From CAZTDD01 sp964612675 (GTDB taxonomy: Bacteria; Hinthialibacterota; Hinthialibacteria; Hinthialibacterales; JAKPRU01): a DNA stretch of 31,023 nucleotides. Numbering within the stretch: the first letter of the stretch is position 1; each line of letters opens with the position of its first letter. Below, one piece after another: positions 26,591 to 31,023 of this stretch. The stretch spans positions 1 through 31,023 of the forward strand of contig CAZTDD010000083.1 of the NCBI GenBank assembly GCA_964612675.1, written 5' to 3'. The notes beneath the pieces were generated by a model, which did no database searches, was not told the DNA's origin, and saw only the letters and a program-made list of their open reading frames with translations. Both the position numbers and the translations under genes were made by a program.

Positions 26591-27532
26591 TTACTGTTTC
26601 TGCCACGCGTCCTGGATCTCGCGCCACGTAACCAGCGTTACGCCCGCTTCATCGATCACCTCCCTCGTTTGCGGATCTGTCATAATCGTATGGTCGATGA
26701 CTCTGTATCGCCACGCACCGCTAATCGATTTCAATTCATCCGTTTCTTCTCCAAGATGAACGATTAACTGCGACACGCCGACCGGGACGTTTCTGAAGAT
26801 TTCGTAATACTGTTCACGGGCTTGCTCGAGATTTCCGTGTTCCTTCAGCGAGTACAGGTTTGTCAGAAGTGGGATGCCGCTGGCGCGGAGTTTCTCGACA
26901 AGTTCCTCCGACAGGAACTGGCGTGCGCCCCATCGGTCGATAATCTGAGGTGTCATGTCGGGCATCATATACGGAATGCCGTATTCATTCGCGATTTTGA
27001 GGGTCGCCTGAAGGTACTCTCCGCGAGCGAAAACCGTCCCCATGTGTGTATCCAAGTGCGTGGGTTTCAGGCCCATATCCAGGGCGGTTTGTACTTGCGC
27101 ACGGATCTCCCGTTCGACTTCCTCGGGACTGGCGTGCATTGCGACCTCCATCACGCCGGGCCACATATAGCCTGTCGGGTCCAGAAGACCGACGACTTCA
27201 TCCCGAGGCGCAAGTGGACCCCAGCGATACCGTTCCCATTCGCAGGTTAGTGTAATGTGTATGCCAAAATCGGCCTCCGGGTTCTGGGCAGAGTACGCAA
27301 CGATTTCGGGAACCCAGGAGCAGGGCATCATGATACTCGCTGACGTTACGACACCGTCCTCCATGCCCTTGATCGTCGCCTGGTTCTCTGTATGGCACAT
27401 CCCCGCGTCATCGGCGTGGATGATCAAAAGACGGTCATCTACGTCATAGCCCATTCTTTCCTGCAGGGTGTCTGCGAACAAAGTCATGTGCATGCCTCCC
27501 AGAACGGCCAGCAGCCAAATTGTCCTTCGCAA
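26591..27532 (-). CDS. Secreted ChbG/YdjC-type carbohydrate deacetylase
   Basis: A 313-residue protein. The start is a TTG at 27530-27532, supported by a perfect AAGGAGG (27539-27545) 6 nt upstream; the first in-frame ATG is 13 codons later, inside the signal peptide. The signal peptide is about 1-20 (LLAVLGGMHMTLFA, cut before DTLQ). The metal site of the YdjC/ChbG family is visible: IIHADDAGMCH (Asp41, Asp42, His47), FGIHITLT (His92) and PTHLDTHMG (His159, Asp161, His163). Characterised members remove acetyl groups from chito-oligosaccharide or related sugars. Export suggests it works on cell-surface or environmental glycans. Confidence 0.88.
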   Translation of the reverse strand: MRRTIWLLAVLGGMHMTLFADTLQERMGYDVDDRLLIIHADDAGMCHTENQATIKGMEDGVVTSASIMMPCSWVPEIVAYSAQNPEADFGIHITLTCEWERYRWGPLAPRDEVVGLLDPTGYMWPGVMEVAMHASPEEVEREIRAQVQTALDMGLKPTHLDTHMGTVFARGEYLQATLKIANEYGIPYMMPDMTPQIIDRWGARQFLSEELVEKLRASGIPLLTNLYSLKEHGNLEQAREQYYEIFRNVPVGVSQLIVHLGEETDELKSISGAWRYRVIDHTIMTDPQTREVIDEAGVTLVTWREIQDAWQKQ

Positions 27533-27609
27533 TCGAAACCTCCTTGGAGTTGTGCTTGTCTTGAACGGTTATCATAGTTCGATAAAGAGAAAAGACCAGG
27601 AAAAGCGGT

Positions 27610-27687
27610 ATCCGGTTGGATTGTTCCGGCCGTCACTTACCTGCGCCGGAAACGGTGATCTTTCCTTCTCTTGTTATTCAACCGGAT
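27610..27687. other. Nested inverted repeats, possible structured RNA or operator
   Basis: The outer arms ATCCGGTTGGAT (27610-27621) and ATTCAACCGGAT (27676-27687) give 12 pairs with one G-U. Inside them TTCCGGC (27624-27630) pairs perfectly with GCCGGAA (27645-27651). The element lies between divergent genes, 80 bp from the deacetylase start and about 200 bp before the ATPase start. The function is unknown. Confidence 0.4.
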
Positions 27688-27773
27688 GCGGGGTACGGTC
27701 GAAATTCCAATTGCTCGCGAGCCCCCGAACGGTTGGAGCCCGTGATCAGAGAAAGAAAAGGCGGTCTCACTTT

Positions 27774-27854
27774 CCGTCATGGCGAGCGAAGCGTGGCCAT
27801 CTCTTCTTTGTTCGGTTCGACAGTGAGATTGCTTCGCTTCGCTCGCAATGACGG
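27774..27854. repeat. Dispersed palindromic repeat, copy 1
   Basis: CCGTCATGGCGAGCGAAGCG at the left and CGCTTCGCTCGCAATGACGG at the right are nearly exact reverse complements, with TGGCCATCTC and GAGATTG next to the loop. Repeats with this core are common between genes in many bacterial genomes. A second copy occurs at 28733-28807. This copy sits just before the ATPase gene. Confidence 0.85.
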
Positions 27855-27894
27855 TCGTGGTGCGCTTTTCATAAGAGGGTGAGGTATCAGAAAA

Positions 27895-28620
27895 ATGAGA
27901 GAGGATTTTGACGCTCATCTCAAGGAAGTGAATCGTTGTAACCAGCGCGGCGGCAGGATATTATCGATCGTCGACTTGCTCCGCGCCGGAACGTTGGACC
28001 GGAGCTTGGCCGCATACTTGGTGTCCCGGATCTCTCAGGGCGCATCGTTTCTTGTCGGAGCCAATCCCGGCGGAGCAGGGAAGACCACTGTTATGTGTGC
28101 CCTGCTCGGTTGTATCCCTCCGGGGATGCGACTGGTTCCCGCCGGGGACATTTCAGTGCTTCGGCGACTTCGCGAAAAGCCGCCCGCGTGTGTGATCTGC
28201 CACGAAATCGGCAGCGGTCCATATTACGCCTACCTATGGGGTGAGGGGGCTCGGGCCTTCTTCGGACTCAGAAACCACCAGCGCGCGACGAATCTCCACG
28301 CCGATACATTGGAGGAATGCCGGGACCAGCTGTGCGGCGACAACGGCGTCTCCGCTGAGGATTTTAATGATATGGAGATCCAGGCGTTTATGGAGGTCGC
28401 TGGCGGGTGGTCGAATGTTCGGCGAAGGGTCGCCACGGTTTGGGACTCGCACAATTCCGAGGAACATCGTCTTGTTTATGCCGACGGCGCTCCGGTCGGA
28501 TTCGATCCCAATAGCGAGGATGTCGAGCCTCACCGAAAGATCATCGATACAGTCCAAGAGGGCAAACCAGACGTGCTGTCGGTGCGGAAGAGGATGGTCG
28601 AACTCTTGGAGCAGGTCTGA
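27895..28620 (+). CDS. Small P-loop ATPase, distantly like type II/IV secretion ATPases
   Basis: A 241-residue soluble protein. The Walker A-like loop is GANPGGAGKTT (about 55-65); the usual first glycine of GxxxxGKT is Asn, but GKTT is intact. ACVICHEIG (about 98-106) is a candidate Walker B with its Glu. RNHQRATNLHADTLEECRDQL resembles the His-box region of VirB11/GspE-type ATPases. The protein is shorter than GspE/PilT and lacks their N-terminal domain and zinc motif. No secretion genes surround it, so the role is open: a stand-alone regulator of DNA uptake or pili, or an unrelated ATPase. A weak AGA-rich stretch, but no clear Shine-Dalgarno, precedes the ATG. Confidence 0.65.
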   Translation: MREDFDAHLKEVNRCNQRGGRILSIVDLLRAGTLDRSLAAYLVSRISQGASFLVGANPGGAGKTTVMCALLGCIPPGMRLVPAGDISVLRRLREKPPACVICHEIGSGPYYAYLWGEGARAFFGLRNHQRATNLHADTLEECRDQLCGDNGVSAEDFNDMEIQAFMEVAGGWSNVRRRVATVWDSHNSEEHRLVYADGAPVGFDPNSEDVEPHRKIIDTVQEGKPDVLSVRKRMVELLEQV

Positions 28621-28639
28621 CTCTCCCAACCTCGATTGC

Positions 28640-28705
28640 CTTTTCTTCTTGTTCCGTTTTTTCGTGCTTTCGCGTCTCTTTCGTGCCTTCGTGGTTCAAT
28701 ATCGC
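28640..28705. repeat. Low-complexity TTCGTGC/CTTCGTGG repeat
   Basis: TTTTTTCGTGCTTTCGCGTC, TTTCGTGCC and TTCGTGGTTCAA follow one another downstream of the ATPase gene. Such runs occur as dispersed intergenic sequence in many genomes; here they lead into the second palindromic repeat. Confidence 0.45.
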
Positions 28706-28732
28706 TCTCCCCCACGGACCAGCCCCCCATTC

Positions 28733-28807
28733 CCGTCACCGCGAGCGAAGCGTGGCCATCTCGCCGTTGTGTGTCGGATAATGAGATTGCTTCGCTGCTA
28801 TGACAGG
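28733..28807. repeat. Dispersed palindromic repeat, copy 2 (right arm shortened)
   Basis: The left arm CCGTCACCGCGAGCGAAGCG, then TGGCCATCTC, matches copy 1 (27774-27854). The right side reads GAGATTGCTTCGCTGCTATGACAGG and lacks about 7 bases of copy 1's arm, so its palindrome is damaged. It ends 34 bp before the cimA promoter. Confidence 0.8.
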
Positions 28808-28840
28808 AACTCGACACCGCTGGGTGAGCCACGGATTCCC

Positions 28841-28869
28841 TTGACTGGCGAAATGTGAGTCAGTATGCT
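28841..28869 (+). promoter_or_regulatory. Sigma70-type promoter of the cimA attenuator transcript
   Basis: TTGACT (28841-28846) and TATGCT (28864-28869) are exactly 17 bp apart. Transcription would start near 28876, about 27 nt before the leader-peptide ATG, as expected for an attenuator leader. Confidence 0.65.
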
Positions 28870-28902
28870 TTTTAATTCAATACTAAATTTCGGCAAAGAA
28901 CC

Positions 28903-28974
28903 ATGTATAATTCAATAGGGATCATCGGTATCATTATTATCGGCCAGGGCGGCCCTGGTCCGATGTCACGGTGA
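28903..28974 (+). CDS. Isoleucine-rich leader peptide of the cimA attenuator
   Basis: A 23-codon ORF (ATG 28903-28905, TGA 28972-28974), too short for ordinary ORF calling. The peptide starts MYNS, continues IGIIGIIII and ends GQGGPGPMSR. Seven of the first 13 residues are isoleucine (codons ATA, ATC x4, ATT x2), four of them consecutive. Next to an isoleucine-pathway gene this is the hallmark of translation-coupled transcription attenuation: a ribosome stalled at Ile codons when charged tRNA-Ile is scarce changes the fold of the RNA downstream. The ribosome site is weak (AAAGAA before the ATG). The codons after the Ile run encode the RNA segment that can pair with the terminator's 5' arm. 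Confidence 0.85.
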   Translation: MYNSIGIIGIIIIGQGGPGPMSR

Positions 28975-29003
28975 TCTCTGACATAGGACGAAACGGACCG
29001 CCC
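28944..29003 (+). promoter_or_regulatory. Mutually exclusive leader hairpins and antiterminator of cimA
   Basis: Three alternative pairings can be read. First, CCAGGG (28944-28949) with CCCTGG (28953-28958). Second, GTCCGATGTCA (28958-28968) with TGACATAGGAC (28979-28989), 10 pairs and one mismatch, with the leader stop codon in the loop. Third, the antiterminator: CGGACCGCCC (28994-29003) pairs fully with GGGCGG (28947-28952) plus TCCG (28959-28962), bulging six bases; alternatively GGTCCG (28957-28962) pairs continuously. The third pairing uses the 5' arm of the terminator, so it excludes termination. Which fold wins is inferred, not computed. Confidence 0.7.
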
Positions 29004-29034
29004 GAAGCCGCAAATGACTTCGGGCGGTTTTTTT
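28998..29034 (+). terminator. Intrinsic terminator (attenuator) in the cimA leader
   Basis: CCGCCCGAAG (28998-29007) and CTTCGGGCGG (29018-29027) form a perfect 10-bp stem with a 10-nt loop, followed directly by seven Ts (29028-29034). It lies after the leader peptide and 94 bp before the cimA start, so it stops transcription before cimA unless the antiterminator forms. Confidence 0.92.
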
Positions 29035-29128
29035 GTGTACGAAAAAGTAGATAGACCGACTACCGGAGCAGGCTCCCCGGAGGCAGTGCAGGCGGATCTG
29101 CTCCCAAACACCGACGGAGGATATTCTC

Positions 29129-30712
29129 ATGGCTCAACGGATCGAGATCTTCGACACAACGCTGCGCGACGGAACGCAGGGCGAGGGCGTGAATCTATCG
29201 CTCGAAGATAAAATCAGAATCGCACACCGCTTGGATGAATTCGGCATTGATTTTATTGAGGGAGGATGGCCCGGCTCCAATCCCAAAGATGTCGATTTCT
29301 TTGTCCGTATGCAAAGCGAGCATCTCAAACACGCGAGAGTGACATCGTTTGGGAGCACACGTCACGCAAAAAACACTCCGGACAGCGATCCCAACCTGCA
29401 GAAACTGGTGGAAGCGAAAACGCCGGTAGTCACCATTTTCGGAAAGACTTGGGATCTGCATGTTACCGCAGCGCTGAAGGTTGACTTGAACGTTAATCTC
29501 GACATGATCCGCGATTCGGTTGCGTTTCTCAAGAAGAATGTACCGATGGTTATTTATGACGCGGAGCATTTCTTCGACGGGTATAAAAGTAATCCGGAAT
29601 ATGCTCTATCGACCATTCAGGCGGCCGTTGAGGGAGGTGCCGATCGTGTTGTGTTGTGCGATACAAACGGCGGTTCGCTGCCCGATCAGGTGGGCGAACT
29701 GACACGGAAGGTGAAAGAAGTCTGTTCGGTGCCGGTCGGCATCCACTGTCACAACGATGGCGGCCTTGCCACGGCGAATACGATTGCGGCGGTCGCAAAC
29801 GGAGCGACACATGTCCAAGGGACGATCAATGGATACGGTGAACGGTGCGGAAATGTCGATTTGTGTGTCGCAATCCCGAATATTGTGTTGAAACTGGGTT
29901 ATGAAGCGGCTCATCCCGATCAGATCTCGAATTTGACCGATCTCTCTCGCTATGTCGCGGAGCTCGCCAATCTGCCTTACCGCAACAATCAGCCGTTTGT
30001 CGGAATGTCGGCGTTTGCGCATAAGGGAGGAATTCACGTCAGTGCCGTGCAGCGCGACAGCCGGACCTATGAACACATCGATCCCACGCTGGTTGGAAAC
30101 CGTCAGCGCATTCTGGTTTCCGAACTTTCAGGGCAGTCCAATATCATTCAAACGGCGCACGAGATGGGCATCGATCTACAAAAGAGTACCGAGGGAGCTC
30201 GGATTCTTCAGACAATTAAACAGAAGGAAAATCAGGGCTACTTTTTCGAGGCGGCCGACGGCTCATTGGAGCTGTTGATCCGGCGCGAACTGGGACAGCA
30301 TCGCGAATTCTTCAATGTAGTCAAGTACAGAGTCAGTGTGGAAGTCACCGAAGCGGGCAATCTGTGGACCGAGGCGACTGTTCGTGTTCAGGTGAACGGC
30401 GACGTGCTCTATGAGGTGGCGGATGGAGACGGACCGGTAAACGCATTGGATAGTGCCTTGAGGAAAGCGTTGACACAGAAATATCCGCAGCTCGCGGATG
30501 TTCATCTGCGAGATTACAAAGTCCGTATCATCGACTCGAGAATGGGCACCGCCGCTCAGACACGTGTCCTTATCGAGTCCGGCGATCATACGACCGGCAA
30601 AGAATGGATCACAATCGGCGTATCGGAGAATATAATCCACGCCTCTTTTGAAGCGTTAAGAGACAGTATCGATTACCGATTATTGTTGGATGAGCTGGGG
30701 ACACAGAAGTAG
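29129..30712 (+). CDS. cimA: (R)-citramalate synthase
   Basis: A 527-residue enzyme that condenses pyruvate and acetyl-CoA to (R)-citramalate, the threonine-independent entry to isoleucine. GGAGG lies 8 nt before the ATG. The catalytic HMGL-like TIM barrel (about 5-280) has FDTTLRDGTQGEG (Arg13, Asp14), the metal-binding GIHCHNDGGLATANT (His206, His208) and NGYGERCGNVDL. This set and the GTQGEGVN/FGKTWDLHV features fit CimA rather than 2-isopropylmalate synthase. A linker with HKGGIHVSAVQRD leads to the C-terminal LeuA-type allosteric domain (about 390-525), where isoleucine normally gives feedback inhibition. The upstream leader peptide, antiterminator and terminator imply a second, transcriptional control by isoleucine. 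No leuC/leuD/leuB follow, so the rest of the pathway is elsewhere. Confidence 0.94.
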   Translation: MAQRIEIFDTTLRDGTQGEGVNLSLEDKIRIAHRLDEFGIDFIEGGWPGSNPKDVDFFVRMQSEHLKHARVTSFGSTRHAKNTPDSDPNLQKLVEAKTPVVTIFGKTWDLHVTAALKVDLNVNLDMIRDSVAFLKKNVPMVIYDAEHFFDGYKSNPEYALSTIQAAVEGGADRVVLCDTNGGSLPDQVGELTRKVKEVCSVPVGIHCHNDGGLATANTIAAVANGATHVQGTINGYGERCGNVDLCVAIPNIVLKLGYEAAHPDQISNLTDLSRYVAELANLPYRNNQPFVGMSAFAHKGGIHVSAVQRDSRTYEHIDPTLVGNRQRILVSELSGQSNIIQTAHEMGIDLQKSTEGARILQTIKQKENQGYFFEAADGSLELLIRRELGQHREFFNVVKYRVSVEVTEAGNLWTEATVRVQVNGDVLYEVADGDGPVNALDSALRKALTQKYPQLADVHLRDYKVRIIDSRMGTAAQTRVLIESGDHTTGKEWITIGVSENIIHASFEALRDSIDYRLLLDELGTQK

Positions 30713-30752
30713 TGATGTTCGGTTGATTGTCATGTCCATATGCAAACGCGAA

Positions 30753-30836
30753 CTGTAGCTGTTGAGGTGGGAGGGCGAGTCTCCCGACGAGCCGCTGTAG
30801 CTTTCTAGTTGGGAGGGCGAGTCTCCCGACGAGCCG
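30753..30836. repeat. Two tandem 42-bp repeats downstream of cimA
   Basis: Copy A (30753-30794) and copy B (30795-30836) both start CTGTAGCT and both end with GGGAGGGCGAGTCTCCCGAC then GAGCCG. They differ only in the short middle (GTTGAGGT versus TTCTAGTT). Confidence 0.9.
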
Positions 30837-30878
30837 AGAATAATAAAAGCATCGGCTCAGCGGGAGCTTCGCCCTCCC
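30811..30878. repeat. Long hairpin formed by the second repeat and an inverted copy
   Basis: The 26-bp end of copy B (30811-30836) is matched, with a few mismatches, by the reverse complement of 30853-30878 (CGGCTCAGCGGGAGCTTCGC then CCTCCC). The 16-nt loop is AT-rich. It may end or protect the cimA transcript. The unit resembles GGGAGGGCGA.../CGGCTC... REP-like elements of Planctomycetota-type genomes, as I recall them. Confidence 0.75.
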
Positions 30879-30936
30879 CAAGACGTCGCAAGAAGTCAGC
30901 GGGATGCGGGAAGTGAGGTGTCAACCCCCTCTGAAT

Positions 30937-30977
30937 CTCCCCTACTCGGCCACGCGAGCGTGGCCCGCTTGGGGGAG
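30937..30977. repeat. Two-part hairpin at the window end
   Basis: The inner palindrome is GGCCACGC-GA-GCGTGGCC (30948-30965), flanked by CTCCCC (30937-30942) and GGGGAG (30972-30977). A T-run (31... begins near 31009) and another C-run/G-run start after it but are cut by the window edge. It resembles the palindrome in the inserted element at 597-618. Confidence 0.65.
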
Positions 30978-31023
30978 AAAACGCTGCAGACACGCTCGTT
31001 TTTTTCCTCCCCCGAGACCGGGG

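Larger units (their letters stand above)
27533..27894. other. 362-bp divergent intergenic region
   Basis: It holds the deacetylase ribosome site, the nested inverted repeats (27610-27687) and the first dispersed palindromic repeat (27774-27854). No convincing gene is seen. Confidence 0.55.
30713..31023. other. 311-bp repeat-filled 3' region without a gene
   Basis: After cimA the sequence is almost entirely tandem and inverted repeats (30753-30878) and a further hairpin (30937-30977). No supported gene is seen before the window ends. Confidence 0.6.

Noticed and set aside
28998..29034. Terminator belonging to the upstream ATPase gene
   Set aside because: It lies about 380 bp after that gene's stop, behind a good promoter and an Ile-rich leader ORF. 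Its 5' arm is complementary to that leader, so the attenuator reading explains more.

Overview
The window reads as one contig of an uncultured, free-living bacterium with a large secretome for plant or algal polysaccharides. Tat-signalled Gfo/Idh/MocA, sulfatase and aldo/keto-reductase proteins, a DUF6599-type protein, a prepilin-like secreted protein, a four-helix-bundle suffix protein and many dispersed hairpin repeats together resemble Planctomycetota or Hydrogenedentota/Sumerlaeota-like genomes. That placement is a guess from gene style; there is no rRNA or other phylogenetic marker here. No tRNA, rRNA or CRISPR array was found.

Left part (1-19.7 kb): secreted carbohydrate-active genes and their relics. 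In order: a cellulase-like glycoside hydrolase broken by a 212-bp terminal-inverted-repeat element; a Tat-exported Gfo/Idh/MocA oxidoreductase; a GAF sensor histidine kinase; a prepilin-like protein (minus); a DUF5060/DUF4038 glycosidase (minus) divergent from a second TIM-barrel glycosidase; a Tat-exported sulfatase; a glycosidase shell that has lost its catalytic barrel; a Tat-exported TIM-barrel protein; a helical-toroid plus BNR-propeller protein; a small secreted protein; a DUF4185-type N-terminal stub; a four-helix-bundle/zinc-ribbon protein; a DUF6599-like protein; and a Tat-exported aldo/keto reductase. Several genes are broken or truncated, so this is a region in turnover. Its intact members could remove sulfate, cleave glycosides and oxidise or reduce sugars outside the cytoplasmic membrane.

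Middle part (19.7-25.2 kb, minus strand): the 3' stub of a beta-helix protein, a GAF-PAS hybrid histidine kinase with a receiver domain, and a large PEP/pyruvate-binding (PPDK-type ATP-grasp) protein with a degenerate RecA/KaiC-like N-terminus.

Right part (25.7-31 kb): housekeeping genes. These are undecaprenyl diphosphate synthase (uppS), a secreted ChbG/YdjC-type deacetylase (minus), a small P-loop ATPase related to secretion ATPases, and (R)-citramalate synthase (cimA). In front of cimA lies the most striking feature of the window: a promoter, a 23-codon leader peptide with seven isoleucine codons, a leader segment that can pair with the 5' arm of a terminator, and a perfect 10-bp intrinsic terminator with seven Ts. 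This is a classical transcription attenuator placed on the first step of the citramalate route to isoleucine. The window ends in tandem and inverted repeats.
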